58,955 nucleotides of DNA from Keguizhuia sedimenti (GTDB taxonomy: Bacteria; Pseudomonadota; Gammaproteobacteria; Burkholderiales; Burkholderiaceae_D). The stretch lies in contig JAUYVH010000018.1 in the NCBI GenBank assembly GCA_030715135.1, forward strand, positions 1 to 58,955. Reading direction: 5' to 3'. Below, piece by piece: positions 38,930 through 48,678 of the stretch. Position 1 is the stretch's first letter, and each line of letters begins with the position of its first letter. Made by a program: the position numbers and the translations under genes. Below the pieces are notes generated by a model. It made no database searches, had not been told where the DNA came from, and was given only the letters and a program-made list of their open reading frames with translations.

Positions 38930-40015
38930 TCACTCCTGTTTATCTTGAACCGCAGTTGGGATTCCATGTGTCAGAGATGGCTTTTCCGGCAGGATAAGCC
39001 TACTGCGCATCGCATCCGTCATGTCGATGTTGCCCTTGGTATCGACTACCAGTACTTCCTGCAGGCCGAGCCGCTCGGCCATTCCCCGCCATCGTCCCGG
39101 ACCGGCCAGAAAAAGCGGCTTCGATTTCCCGTCCGATCGAGTGCCTGCATCGCTGCCACCTGAAGTAATGATCGTCACAGAAGCCATTACATCAACGCTT
39201 TCTCCAGACCTTGGGTCGATGATATGCGGCCGCCGCTTGCCATCCTGAATGTAATAGCGCTGATAATCGCCGCTGGTACCGATTGCTTCGTTGTCATGCA
39301 ATTCGACCGCTGCCATCGCACCATCCCCTCTGGGATTTTTTATTCCAACCATCCATGGCCTGGGCCCCGGCGCGCCTAGCGCAAGCATGTTTCCGCCCAC
39401 GTTAATCAAGGCTGCCCGGACTTTCGCTGCACGCAAGATCTGTGCAGCGCGATCCAATGCATATCCTTTTGCGTAGCCGCCCAGATCCAGCATTACCGCA
39501 GGGTTGACGCTCCGGATGCGTGTGCCGTCGAATCGCAGGTCTGCCATTCGCGGATTGGAGGTGACCCACTTGCGAATTTCAGATGCAGGCGGTTTTTGGG
39601 CACTGATATCACTGGACTGAAATCCCCAAAGCCGAATCAGACGCCCGATTGCGGGATTGAATAAATCGTCCGAACTTTCTGCCAGGCTCGCCGCCGCTTG
39701 CAGGATCTCAAGCATTTCATGGTCCGCCTCGTATGGTTCACCGCGTGCTATATGTTCATTCAAGTCCGTCAGAGCGCTCGGTTGCCATGCATGGAATTTG
39801 TGATGCAACCGGTCGAACTCGCGCAGCACCTGCGCCGACAATGCAGCCGCTTCGGTTTCTGATTCTCCATAAATGCTGATCTCTACAATCGTGCCGAAGA
39901 CATTCCCCTCGGTATGGTGAATGCTGGCCTGGCGCTGGCATCCACCAAGGAGCGCAAGCAAAGCTATCAGGAAAAGCCATGAGGACAATGACCGACTTGA
40001 GTGACGGGCCAGCAT
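38930..40015 (-). CDS. nosX: FAD:protein FMN transferase, NosX/ApbE type
   Basis: A periplasmic lipoprotein of about 361 aa that covalently attaches FMN to threonine in target proteins such as NosR. The lipobox is LLALLGGC. ApbE motifs include GTIVEISIYG, PAVMLDLGGYAKGYALDRAA, INVGGNMLALG and SDAGTRSDGKSKPLFLAGP. The ATG at 40015 follows the stop of the upstream gene directly (TGAAATG); an ATG at 40045 inside that gene is less likely. Its target motif is present in NosR of this cluster. Confidence 0.9.
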   Translation of the reverse strand: MLARHSSRSLSSWLFLIALLALLGGCQRQASIHHTEGNVFGTIVEISIYGESETEAAALSAQVLREFDRLHHKFHAWQPSALTDLNEHIARGEPYEADHEMLEILQAAASLAESSDDLFNPAIGRLIRLWGFQSSDISAQKPPASEIRKWVTSNPRMADLRFDGTRIRSVNPAVMLDLGGYAKGYALDRAAQILRAAKVRAALINVGGNMLALGAPGPRPWMVGIKNPRGDGAMAAVELHDNEAIGTSGDYQRYYIQDGKRRPHIIDPRSGESVDVMASVTIITSGGSDAGTRSDGKSKPLFLAGPGRWRGMAERLGLQEVLVVDTKGNIDMTDAMRSRLILPEKPSLTHGIPTAVQDKQE

Positions 40016-40016
40016 T

Positions 40017-40694
40017 TCAATGCCCTGCTTCGGATGATTCATCAATTGCCTGCGCGCCCAGATCCAGATCCTCCAGCAAAGGGTCTTTCAGCAGCCTTTC
40101 GAGCAGCGCCGAAAAGTTTTCCCAGCAGCCATCGGGCGTGGCAGAAGCCATGTGCCACGCAACAATGCTTCCGTCATCGCAATGCAGATGTGCAGGCGCA
40201 GAATGGATACCCGGGTGGACAGGTGCGGTATCGATGCAGAGCTTCGCCTCGCCCCATGACCAGCGCAGGCAATATTCTTCCGTACTATAGAAGCGCACTT
40301 CCATCATTAATCCGGTATCAAATGACAGAAGCAGCGCATCCTGCGCCATTCTCACCGGTTCGGCCAGGCGGTTGCCGTAATGCGCTTCCAGCAGGTGCTG
40401 AAAAGCCAGATGTATTGCAACGGTGCCGGCTGACTGGCTCTCTGCCTTGCTTTGTGCAAGCAGATCTGCGCGGAGCTGCATGCGTGTCTGTTCGATGATC
40501 CTGGCTCCGAGATACTGCTCATAGGCGGGATGCTCTGCGACTTCCCGCCTTCGGATCCTGGCCAAAAGCTGCTCTTCGTCCGTGACATCGTTGCGGTGCA
40601 ATAGCGCTTTTCTCGCTTCGCGCAAAGTATGCAAGGTTCTCGCATACAGCATGTGCAGCGCATCCAGATCGAAACTGTTTTCCTGCTGTTCCAT
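40017..40694 (-). CDS. Uncharacterised nos-cluster protein
   Basis: A 225-aa soluble protein with no signal peptide. The N-terminal half is helical and rich in Arg/Glu (LLARIRRREVAEHPAYEQYL). The C-terminal half is mixed and has several Cys, His and Trp residues (CLRWSWGEAKLCIDT, APAHLHCDDGSIVAWHM). I recognise no domain. It is enclosed between nosL and nosX with junctions of a few bases, so it is certainly cotranscribed with nos genes and likely functions in the same process, perhaps assembly or sensing in the cytoplasm (inference). Confidence 0.8.
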   Translation of the reverse strand: MEQQENSFDLDALHMLYARTLHTLREARKALLHRNDVTDEEQLLARIRRREVAEHPAYEQYLGARIIEQTRMQLRADLLAQSKAESQSAGTVAIHLAFQHLLEAHYGNRLAEPVRMAQDALLLSFDTGLMMEVRFYSTEEYCLRWSWGEAKLCIDTAPVHPGIHSAPAHLHCDDGSIVAWHMASATPDGCWENFSALLERLLKDPLLEDLDLGAQAIDESSEAGH

Positions 40695-40699
40695 TTTGC

Positions 40700-41209
40700 C
40701 TAACTCATCTTGTTGTCATTTTTCCGGGCGGGATGGTCAAGCATGTCCAGCGTGATCTGGTCGAAGCGCAGAACCCGGCCACCCTCTTTTTGTGCAAACG
40801 CCATTGCATCCTGGCTGGACGCGAACGCGCCATAGGCTGGTCCCATTGATCCGGCTTTTTTGCTGCCGACAACATAGAACGCGTTTTTGGCATCAATCCA
40901 GTGCCCCTCCGGCTTGTCCCAGCTTGCCTTTCCCATGTCTTGCACGAACATGGCGCTGACCGGGCGCTGCTGCTCCGGTGCCAGTAAAGTCGCGAACAAT
41001 TCAGTGAGGTCACAGAAGAAATCCGGGCGACCTTCCGCATAATGAACCTGCGCCTTGGGTCCCGGATAATCCTTGAGCACCATGCCGTCAAGCGCACAAA
41101 CCGTATCCATATCCGGCTCCAGCGCGATAGCCTGTGCCACTTCCTTGCCACATCCGGCAAGGATAATGAGCGCTGTGGCGGCAATATGTTTCAGCTTCAT
41201 TTGAATCAT
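40700..41209 (-). CDS. nosL: NosL copper-binding lipoprotein
   Basis: A 169-aa periplasmic lipoprotein (ATALIILAGC lipobox) that delivers Cu(I) for assembly of the CuZ site of nitrous oxide reductase. Family features seen: CALDGMVLKDYPGPKAQVHY with its conserved Cys and Met, FFCDLTELF, and WIDAKNAFYVVGS. Its ATG overlaps the nosY stop (ATGA). Confidence 0.93.
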   Translation of the reverse strand: MIQMKLKHIAATALIILAGCGKEVAQAIALEPDMDTVCALDGMVLKDYPGPKAQVHYAEGRPDFFCDLTELFATLLAPEQQRPVSAMFVQDMGKASWDKPEGHWIDAKNAFYVVGSKKAGSMGPAYGAFASSQDAMAFAQKEGGRVLRFDQITLDMLDHPARKNDNKMS

Positions 41210-42030
41210 TTGAATCTCCAGCGCGCAATCAAAAAAGGAACGACAATCCAGCCGACCATTACCAAGCCCAGAACCGAAGGCATCGTTAATTTATCCGGAA
41301 GCACTGTCGCGAGACCGTACATGCTTTGCACCTGCTCGGAATTGAAAATATTGAGCAGCCTGAAAATATCCGCGGGATTAAGCATTAACAGCGCGCCGAA
41401 AAGATCGCTGCTCATGCCGCCGTCGCTGAGAACGAGCGCACCGGTAAGCAACAGGTCAAAAATAAGTACGAAAAAGAACCACAGCCCAATTGCCAGGCCG
41501 GACGCCTGTATGCGGTCCGCCGCAACGGCGGAAACCAGCATGGCAAGGCTGAGAAAAGCCATCCCCATGAGGGCTGCCGATAAAACGAATCCTGCGTAGT
41601 GATAAAAGTCGGCCATCTCTAATTCGCCTGATATCGGCAGCAGTCCGGCGCTGAAGCCAAGAATCGTAGAAACCGCAAGCGCGGCGGAAAGACCAAGATA
41701 TTTGCCGAGCAGGATCTCAAACCGGGTGACCGGCATGGATAGAAGCAATTCCATGGAACCCCGTTCGCGCTCGCCTACAACAGAGTCGTATCCGAGAAGC
41801 AGCGCAATCAGCGGGACCAGATAGACTGCTAGGCTGACAAGGCTTGCAATCGTCACGTCGACATTCTTGAATCCGACTGAACCCTGCTGGGCGGACCCAA
41901 AGTAAGCGATGGCCAGTGCGAAAAGTGAAAATATGACTGCCACCGTCAACACCCACCGGTTGCGTATGCGGTCGCTGAATTCCTTACCCGCGATTACGCG
42001 CATGCGTTCAAGATCAAACCGAGCGCGCAT
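41206..42030 (-). CDS. nosY: NosY ABC-transporter permease
   Basis: A 274-aa membrane protein with six predicted helices, the permease partner of NosF. NosDFY transfers an assembly factor (sulfur and copper) to NosZ. NosY segments present: IAGKEFSDRIRNRWVLTVA, GYDSVVGERERGSMELLLSM, and LMLNPADIFRLLNIFN. The correct start is ATG 42030; the frame is open further upstream, but only as a shadow within nosF. It overlaps nosF by 17 bases. Confidence 0.93.
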   Translation of the reverse strand: MRARFDLERMRVIAGKEFSDRIRNRWVLTVAVIFSLFALAIAYFGSAQQGSVGFKNVDVTIASLVSLAVYLVPLIALLLGYDSVVGERERGSMELLLSMPVTRFEILLGKYLGLSAALAVSTILGFSAGLLPISGELEMADFYHYAGFVLSAALMGMAFLSLAMLVSAVAADRIQASGLAIGLWFFFVLIFDLLLTGALVLSDGGMSSDLFGALLMLNPADIFRLLNIFNSEQVQSMYGLATVLPDKLTMPSVLGLVMVGWIVVPFLIARWRFK

Positions 42031-42940
42031 CCTGCCCTCCGTATCCGAAAAACACGTCTTCCAGCGAAGGCTCGCGCATTGCGATATCCACAATGCCCTT
42101 CTGCATCGCAAGCAGCTGCAGGAGAGACAGCTTTGACGCCGATGAAACGGTAATGAGCGCTTTGTCGCGTTCCATGCTGAATCGGATGTCGTCAAGTGGA
42201 GCGAGAACGGATTGCAGTCCTGGCCCGCAATCCGGATCGAAGCTGCATTCAATTGTCGATGGCAAGTCTATTCTTTCCCGAAGTTCGGACAGCGTTCCCT
42301 GCGCGGCGACACGGCCTGCGCTAAGGATGGCAAGGCGGTCTACGCGTTCCTGGATCTCTGCAAGAATATGAGAAGTGATGACAATCGTCGCTCCCTGCGA
42401 CTGCATTTCACGGAGAATCTCATAAAACTCGTGAATGCCTTCCGCGTCCAGTCCGTTGGTTGGTTCGTCGAGGAAAATAAGTTCCGGATTTCCAAGCAAA
42501 ACCTGTGCGAAGCCAAGCCGCTGCCGCATGCCCTTCGAGTAGCCGCGCACGCGCCGTTTCGCTACTTTTCCCAGCCCTACACGTTCAAGTATGTCGGCGC
42601 ATGCACTGCGCGGGACCCGCTTGAGGTCCGCAAAAAAATGCAGTACTTCGAGGCCGGTCAGGTTGTCATAGGTTACGAAGTGCTCAGGCAGATATCCGAC
42701 GCGTTCACGTATGGCGCGGAAATTATTGCCGTCCAGTGCGGTATCGCAAACGCGTACCGTACCGCTTGTTGCCGGCAACAGGCCGAGCATTAATTTGAAC
42801 AGCGTGCTCTTGCCGGCGCCGTTATGCCCGATGATGCCGAACATTTCACCGCGTGCGACCTGCAGGTCAATGCCGGCCAATGCGTGGACGTCGCCAAATC
42901 GTTTGGTGACCTTACTTATCTGGATCGGGACGTTTGTCAC
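42014..42940 (-). CDS. nosF: NosF ABC-transporter ATPase
   Basis: A 308-aa ATPase energising NosDFY. Walker A GHNGAGKST, signature YSKGMRQRLG, Walker B LIFLDEPTNGLD and switch His in TSHIL are all intact. The GTG at 42940 with GGAG 8 bases upstream is chosen over TTG 42958. The 5' end overlaps nosD by 29 bases. Confidence 0.94.
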   Translation of the reverse strand: MTNVPIQISKVTKRFGDVHALAGIDLQVARGEMFGIIGHNGAGKSTLFKLMLGLLPATSGTVRVCDTALDGNNFRAIRERVGYLPEHFVTYDNLTGLEVLHFFADLKRVPRSACADILERVGLGKVAKRRVRGYSKGMRQRLGFAQVLLGNPELIFLDEPTNGLDAEGIHEFYEILREMQSQGATIVITSHILAEIQERVDRLAILSAGRVAAQGTLSELRERIDLPSTIECSFDPDCGPGLQSVLAPLDDIRFSMERDKALITVSSASKLSLLQLLAMQKGIVDIAMREPSLEDVFFGYGGQDARSV

Positions 42941-44216
42941 TCCACTTTCTCCAATCAAGATTCAAGGGGCGCGTGCGCGGATGCTTGTCAACGACACTTG
43001 GCGCACGCAAAACCGGAAATTGCCGGGCGACGAAGCGCAGCACCTGTATCGAAGGGCTGCTTAACACGAGCTTGAGCAGCGGATACTGCCAGTTGAGACG
43101 ATCCACCACGTCATTCGCTTCATAGGGCACATCACCTTGGCCGTCGCCGTTCTGGTCCCAGCCGCTGTAGTTGCTCCAGTAATTGCCCTGAGCCTTTCCC
43201 CATTCGACGTCGCGTGACGCTACAAATTTGACCTGGCTCTGGTTGCCGATGAAATCGTTCCCATCGACTTGATTATTTGAAGATCCCGCAGACAAATGGA
43301 TGCCTACTTCGTTATTGATCGCAAGGTTTCCGCGCAGGCTGTTGTATTCAGCGTCATAAACGAAGAACCCTCTTCCGTTTCCGGCGACGACATTATTTTC
43401 CACAGTCGAATCCTGGATCGTCCGGAGCATGATCCCGTGATCCGCATTTCCCCAGGCGATATTGTTGCGGACGGTCAGCCGCCTTACTTCCATGAGCGCA
43501 AGCCCACCGCGGTTAAGATAGACTTCATTGTTTTCCCATGTACTGTCATGCGTATTCATGTAATGCGTGCCGTACCGTAAATGATGGATACGGTTGCCGC
43601 GGAATACTGATTTGCTCGAGAGATCGACATAAATGCCGTCCCGAGCATAGCTGATGTGGTTGCCGACGACTTGTGCGCCGGAACTGTTGTAAAGCTGGAT
43701 GCCGTTCCCTCGCAGCGCCGACTGCAGGTCGCGGCGGCCGGTAATCGTGTTGCCTGCGATGTGCACATCGTTCGATTTTTCGATCCATATGCCGAACAGA
43801 TTGAATACGACCTCGCAATCCTGCACCGCGCCCCGGTGCGAGCCAGGCTCGAAGTAAATGCCGGAGTTTTGCGCGGTCTGATCCGTACCACTGTCCCGGA
43901 CAATTAATCCCTTGACCGAAACATCCGTGGCCTTGATGCGGATGACGTCGCCGGAAAATCTTCCGCGGATCGTTGGACGCCCCACGCCTTCAAGTGTCAG
44001 CGGTTTATCGATTTTCAGGTGCTCAATGTAATCGCCCCGTTCAATTCGCACCGTATCACCCGGCATCGCGGCGCGTATCGCGGATGCGATGGATTCTCCC
44101 GGGGTAACCGTATGCACGGCGGCATGTGCTCCTGCATAGAGAAAGACGTGGGTAGCCATCAACAGACGCACAAGCCAAATGATGCTGATCTTTTTGTGCT
44201 CGTGCAATCCAGTCAC
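42912..44216 (-). CDS. nosD: NosD periplasmic maturation protein
   Basis: A 434-aa protein with a signal peptide (WLVRLLMATHVFLYAGAHA) and a right-handed beta-helix of parallel-beta (PbH1) repeats with NosD motifs such as EGVGRPTIRGRFSGDVIRI, IEKSNDVHIAGNTITGRRDL and GNYWSNYSGWDQNGDG. It cooperates with NosF/NosY and NosL in CuZ assembly. Overlaps nosR by four bases (ATGA). Confidence 0.94.
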   Translation of the reverse strand: MTGLHEHKKISIIWLVRLLMATHVFLYAGAHAAVHTVTPGESIASAIRAAMPGDTVRIERGDYIEHLKIDKPLTLEGVGRPTIRGRFSGDVIRIKATDVSVKGLIVRDSGTDQTAQNSGIYFEPGSHRGAVQDCEVVFNLFGIWIEKSNDVHIAGNTITGRRDLQSALRGNGIQLYNSSGAQVVGNHISYARDGIYVDLSSKSVFRGNRIHHLRYGTHYMNTHDSTWENNEVYLNRGGLALMEVRRLTVRNNIAWGNADHGIMLRTIQDSTVENNVVAGNGRGFFVYDAEYNSLRGNLAINNEVGIHLSAGSSNNQVDGNDFIGNQSQVKFVASRDVEWGKAQGNYWSNYSGWDQNGDGQGDVPYEANDVVDRLNWQYPLLKLVLSSPSIQVLRFVARQFPVLRAPSVVDKHPRTRPLNLDWRKWSDKRPDPDK

Positions 44217-46441
44217 TCCGCCCTCGCGGCTTGCTCAGAAGCCTTTTCCCGGAGATTGCTGCGTACGCTTTCTAGGGGAATAAAATATCCGTTGGCGTTG
44301 ATACGCGTCAGTGGCAATCCTTCTCTCTCACGCCCTTTGCGCTCCTTCACAAGCGGAGGACATGCATGATCGTCGTAATACATGACCATGCAGTCCAGGC
44401 AAAGCATGCATTCCTTCTGGTCGATATTGCCTTTCGCATCGATTGCATGCGAGCCGCATCCGGCTGCGCAGGCGTGGCAGGTCTGGCACTCGGCTTTGCG
44501 CTTCAATCCGAACAGGCGAAATTTGCTGGGAATCGCAAGTCCCGCACCAAGCGGGCAAATATACTTGCAATAGGGACGTTCGCTCAGAATCGAAATACCC
44601 AGAATTACGACTACGAAGAGAATAAATGGCCAGGACCTGTTCCATATGCCTACAAGGAAAGTCGTTTTGAACGGCTCGATTTCCGCCAGCGTTTCTGCCG
44701 CTTCCATCGAGTAAAGCGAAACGCCGATCAATACGAAAAACACCACATACTTTATCCACTTCAGCCTGTCGTGCATTGTCTTGGGAAGCAGGCGCTGAAA
44801 GCGCTTGAGGCCGAGCCATTGACCGGCCTTGAAGGCCAGGTGCTGTAGCGAACCGAACGGGCATAGCCAGCCGCAAAACAAGCCTCGTCCCCAGAACGCC
44901 GCCGTAATAATGATGAACCACCAGAAAATGAATATGAACGGATCGGAAAGAAACAGCTCCCACTTCCAATGGTAAATAAGTGAATGGAAATAGGTCATTA
45001 TCTGCGTGATGCTGGGCTGAGCTTTTAAATAAAAGCCTATGAACCCGACGCTGAGCATCCAAAGCAGCGTGCGCGGAACCGATATCCACGGCTTGTGCTT
45101 CCGTGTAGAAGCGCGCACCAGGCGGTCGCGTTGCGAATAGAGCAATGCAGTCCCTGCAAGGATCAGCACGAACAAGCCGATTTCCGGAAGCCGCGCACTC
45201 CAGATGCTTTTCCATACCGGTTGCGGCCGCTCCACCTTCGGGCGCCCGCCTTCAAGGTATTGTGCTGGAAGCCAGTATTCGCGATCAAAAAGCGAAAATG
45301 TTTTGGTGCGCTTCTGGGAATCGATCTTATTGGCGAGAAAGCTCAGCTGCCATGGCCACGCAGGATTGAAGCTTGCCGACCGCACAATGAATATGCCAGA
45401 TTCCCTGAATGCAGGCGCACCTGCAGGCAAAAACTGGTAGAGGTTGAGATAGTCCGTGTCGCGGAAAGTAAAGGACATCGGATCCTGCCGTACCTGGATC
45501 CGGTCGTAAATGCCCCCGCGAACAAAGCCGGATCCCTTGAATGAGGACTGCCCGTTGGCGACGATGAAAATTGCGTGGTCATGTGGCCCAAGGTCCTGCA
45601 TCAGCTTCCGGTAGCCATGCTCACCGAGAACGCTCTTTCCGAGGCTTGGTACGTTAAGATAGCCGAAGTAAAGATCCAGGTAAGGGCTGTCCGTATCTGT
45701 CGCACCCACCTCTTCCGCATCTACGCGCAGATGCTCGATGCTCCCTTCCTTAAGCAAGGCAGGCCAGTCAAGGCGTTCATCGATCGCGGTAAAGCGTGCG
45801 GCCGGACGTGGGACGGCCTTAACGATGCCAACTTGCCGGGCAATGTCATAAGCACTGCGAGAAATCGCCTGATTCTCTGCAATGGCAGTGACCGTCGCCC
45901 CGCTAATCCCGTCGAGTCCGATCGCGCCGCTCCGGCCTTCGCCGATTTCAAGTTTGGCATCCGCACCCTTTCCGATGTATTGCCGGATGAATGTATCCAG
46001 CACCGATTCAGGTATTCCGGCCAGTAGAATCGGCTCAGAGTGTTTAAGAATCCGGACGCCCGTAATAATGCCGCGCGTGTCCATGCCGATCAGAGTGACA
46101 ATCGGCTTTCCCGAGTAGGCGGGAATATCAACGATATCGGTAGACAGAAATACATACCCGACCGTTCGTTTCACGCCGCCGTCCTGCGAATAGCCCTCCA
46201 CATAGGAAGGCATCCCCTTGCGTTTTGAGAATTCTTTAGCCGCCGGCAGCACGTCGCCGCATGGTGCCTGTGCGCATAAGTCGGGGCCATGCATCAGTTC
46301 CGACGAGAGCACTGCATCATACATCGACGCATAGGCCGGTGCAGCCGCAAGCAACAGTACGCCTAACATGGTCGCGCACATCAGGAGGAAGCGGGCCAGC
46401 CAGCCCTCTTCAGGTTTCTCATAAGGGTCAGGCATACGCAT
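44213..46441 (-). CDS. nosR: NosR membrane flavo-iron-sulfur regulator/electron donor
   Basis: A 742-aa protein required for nos expression and NosZ activity. A signal/anchor helix is followed by a periplasmic FMN-binding domain with the ApbE flavinylation site SGATVT at about 180-185. Further on are about six membrane helices, the W-CGWLCPFGSLQ motif typical of NosR/NapH-like proteins, a CKYICPLG motif, and two C-terminal [4Fe-4S] groups (CQTCHACAAGC and CMLCLDC). The gene order nosZ-nosR-nosDFYL places it directly behind nosZ. Confidence 0.95.
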   Translation of the reverse strand: MRMPDPYEKPEEGWLARFLLMCATMLGVLLLAAAPAYASMYDAVLSSELMHGPDLCAQAPCGDVLPAAKEFSKRKGMPSYVEGYSQDGGVKRTVGYVFLSTDIVDIPAYSGKPIVTLIGMDTRGIITGVRILKHSEPILLAGIPESVLDTFIRQYIGKGADAKLEIGEGRSGAIGLDGISGATVTAIAENQAISRSAYDIARQVGIVKAVPRPAARFTAIDERLDWPALLKEGSIEHLRVDAEEVGATDTDSPYLDLYFGYLNVPSLGKSVLGEHGYRKLMQDLGPHDHAIFIVANGQSSFKGSGFVRGGIYDRIQVRQDPMSFTFRDTDYLNLYQFLPAGAPAFRESGIFIVRSASFNPAWPWQLSFLANKIDSQKRTKTFSLFDREYWLPAQYLEGGRPKVERPQPVWKSIWSARLPEIGLFVLILAGTALLYSQRDRLVRASTRKHKPWISVPRTLLWMLSVGFIGFYLKAQPSITQIMTYFHSLIYHWKWELFLSDPFIFIFWWFIIITAAFWGRGLFCGWLCPFGSLQHLAFKAGQWLGLKRFQRLLPKTMHDRLKWIKYVVFFVLIGVSLYSMEAAETLAEIEPFKTTFLVGIWNRSWPFILFVVVILGISILSERPYCKYICPLGAGLAIPSKFRLFGLKRKAECQTCHACAAGCGSHAIDAKGNIDQKECMLCLDCMVMYYDDHACPPLVKERKGREREGLPLTRINANGYFIPLESVRSNLREKASEQAARAE

Positions 46442-46623
46442 CGGAAAACAAGAGGTGATGTTCCTGCCGCGGATCGGCGCACGAGAACGGACGCCGATTC
46501 CTTCTAAGTCTGCTTAACATCATCCTCAACAACATTTATAAAACATTGAACAACATGGCCAGCCTCCCGCGAATTAGCTCTATTCGTACGAGAATGGAAC
46601 CGGTCGCGGAAGGCGGCGCGACA

Positions 46624-48567
46624 CTACGCCTCTACCAGGAAACGGCTGCGCATTTCCAGATGCAAGGCATGGCAGAAATGCGTGCAGTAGATCCAGTACG
46701 CGCCCGGCTTATCTGCCTTGAAGGTTACCGACTTCGTTTCCTGCGGGTTGACGATAAAGTTGATGTTGTAGTTCGGAATCGCGCAACCGTGCGTAAGGTC
46801 TTCCACCTTGTCATGGTTGGTCAGCGTCAGTGTTACCTCATCGCCCTTCTTCACCTTGATGATCGGGATGCTGAACATCGGCGCCTGCGAGATCATGCGG
46901 ACATGCACCTTGTTGCCCTTGCGCTCGACACCCATGTTTTCCGGCGTGACCTTGTTCGGGAAATCGTCCAGGTTATAGATCTGGCGGGTTTTCACGACGT
47001 CGCGGCGAACGATGATTCCGTCATGCGGTTCCGCATAGGCCGTGTGGTCGGAAATCAGCGCCATTTTTTCCCCGCTGATGTTAAAGAGCTGTTCGGTTTC
47101 CGGATGCAGGGGGCCTACCGGCAGGAAGCGGTCCTTCGAGAACTTGTTTCCGGAATTGAGGTACTTGCCGTCGGCTTCCTTTGTTTCACCCATGGATGAA
47201 AAGTTGTGGCCGGGCTGGTAATGCACATCTATCCGGTCAACGATGAAGCTTGCGGACTTATCACCCTTGAAATTCGCGATGGCTTTTTCCACGTTCCACT
47301 TCACCACCTGGCTATCGAGGAACAAAGAAGTGTAAGCATTTCCCTTGTTGTCAAAGGCGGTGTGCAATGGCCCAAGTCCGATTTCCGGCTCGGCAACCAC
47401 GGCATCCCGCTCCTTAGGCAAGTTGCCAGCAAACCATTTATGCACCAATGACAAGTCAATAACGGTCGCCGTTGGAGAGAGCTTTCCTGCGCAGACAAAG
47501 TATTTTCCATCGGGCGTGGCGTTCACGCCGTGCGGGTTCTTTCCGACGGGGACATAACAGGTAAGCGCGGTTTTCGGATCCTTGTTTGCCGCACGGCGTC
47601 CGTCGATTACCGGGACCTTCGATTTGCCGATCGTCGTGAATTTTCCTTCCTTGACAAGCTTTTCGATGCGCTCGACATGCAGGAAGATGCAGGCGTCGTG
47701 CTCGGCCGACATCATGCCGCCAAGGTCGGCCGCGTTTTCCGTATTGTATTGCGTGGCGGCGGCGAACTTGCCGTCGTAAGACGTAGCGACCAATTCCATG
47801 TTGCCGTCGATGCGGCACTGCCAGCGAACTTCCATCGTCTCAGCATCGACGCAGGAAAACAGGGCGCCCCATTTGCTCGGCTCATCCAGATCGCGGCCGT
47901 CGTTCGGCAGTGGGGTATGGAACTCCGTGCCGCAAAATACCCTCGTGGTGTAGTTGGTCTTTTCATCGACCGGATCGCGCTTGTCAGGAAAAATGCCGTG
48001 GAAACCCATCACATTCGGCAACTGAGTAATCTTGTCGACTTCCATCGTGTCCATGCGAATTCGTGCCAGACGCGAATGGATCTTGTCGTTGACGAACAGC
48101 CAGCGGCCGTCGTATGTGCCATCCTTGTAGCTACCGTGGACATGGTGCGTGTCGCCGGTGATGTACTTGAGACTTCCGTCGGGGTTGGTGCCGATAATCG
48201 CCTTGGATTCGTTCGTGATCCCCCAGCCTGCCATCGGGTCGATATTGAAAACGGGAATGCGGCGCAGCGTGCGGCCCGAGGGAACGCCGATGATGCGCAC
48301 TTCGCCCGAGTGTCCGCCGCTTGCGAAGTGATAGTACTCGTCCAGCTGGCCCGGCATTATTTCGCCGCCGGCATGCGAGCCTTTGGTTACCGCACCCGAA
48401 GCCGAGCCTGCGGTAGCTGCCTTGGCTTCATCCTTGCATCCTGTCAGACCCAGCGATATTCCTGCGCCGGCGAGCCCGAGTAATGCACTGTGACTGAGAA
48501 AGCCGCGGCGGTTTACCGAACTTGGTGCGTCCTGATCACTAAGTAAATTCTTTTTTTCCCTGCTCAT
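46624..48567 (-). CDS. nosZ: Nitrous oxide reductase, clade I (Tat-exported)
   Basis: A 647-aa periplasmic enzyme that reduces N2O to N2. The N-terminus has the twin-arginine signal NRRGFLS followed by a hydrophobic stretch, which fits clade I. The CuZ beta-propeller includes the GDTHHVHGSYKDG histidines and EPHDG. The C-terminal cupredoxin has CuA ligands His593, Cys628, Cys632, His636 and Met639 in WIYCTHFCHALHLEM; the residue two after the first Cys is His, not the Trp of the Pseudomonas stutzeri enzyme. An Fnr-type site is 111-125 bases upstream. First gene of the main nos operon. Confidence 0.97.
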   Translation of the reverse strand: MSREKKNLLSDQDAPSSVNRRGFLSHSALLGLAGAGISLGLTGCKDEAKAATAGSASGAVTKGSHAGGEIMPGQLDEYYHFASGGHSGEVRIIGVPSGRTLRRIPVFNIDPMAGWGITNESKAIIGTNPDGSLKYITGDTHHVHGSYKDGTYDGRWLFVNDKIHSRLARIRMDTMEVDKITQLPNVMGFHGIFPDKRDPVDEKTNYTTRVFCGTEFHTPLPNDGRDLDEPSKWGALFSCVDAETMEVRWQCRIDGNMELVATSYDGKFAAATQYNTENAADLGGMMSAEHDACIFLHVERIEKLVKEGKFTTIGKSKVPVIDGRRAANKDPKTALTCYVPVGKNPHGVNATPDGKYFVCAGKLSPTATVIDLSLVHKWFAGNLPKERDAVVAEPEIGLGPLHTAFDNKGNAYTSLFLDSQVVKWNVEKAIANFKGDKSASFIVDRIDVHYQPGHNFSSMGETKEADGKYLNSGNKFSKDRFLPVGPLHPETEQLFNISGEKMALISDHTAYAEPHDGIIVRRDVVKTRQIYNLDDFPNKVTPENMGVERKGNKVHVRMISQAPMFSIPIIKVKKGDEVTLTLTNHDKVEDLTHGCAIPNYNINFIVNPQETKSVTFKADKPGAYWIYCTHFCHALHLEMRSRFLVEA

Positions 48568-48678
48568 TTAAAAATGCTCCGGCGTGAGATGGTCGATGGT
48601 TGAGGCATATGAGGAAGCTGCCTTCTGTCATGGGGGTTACAACGGTTCGTATTCTCAATTGAAGGCCTGAAAAAAGAC

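Noticed and set aside
47530-48483. Plus-strand frame (317 codons) opposite nosZ
   Set aside because: Antisense of a fully conserved enzyme; no independent evidence.
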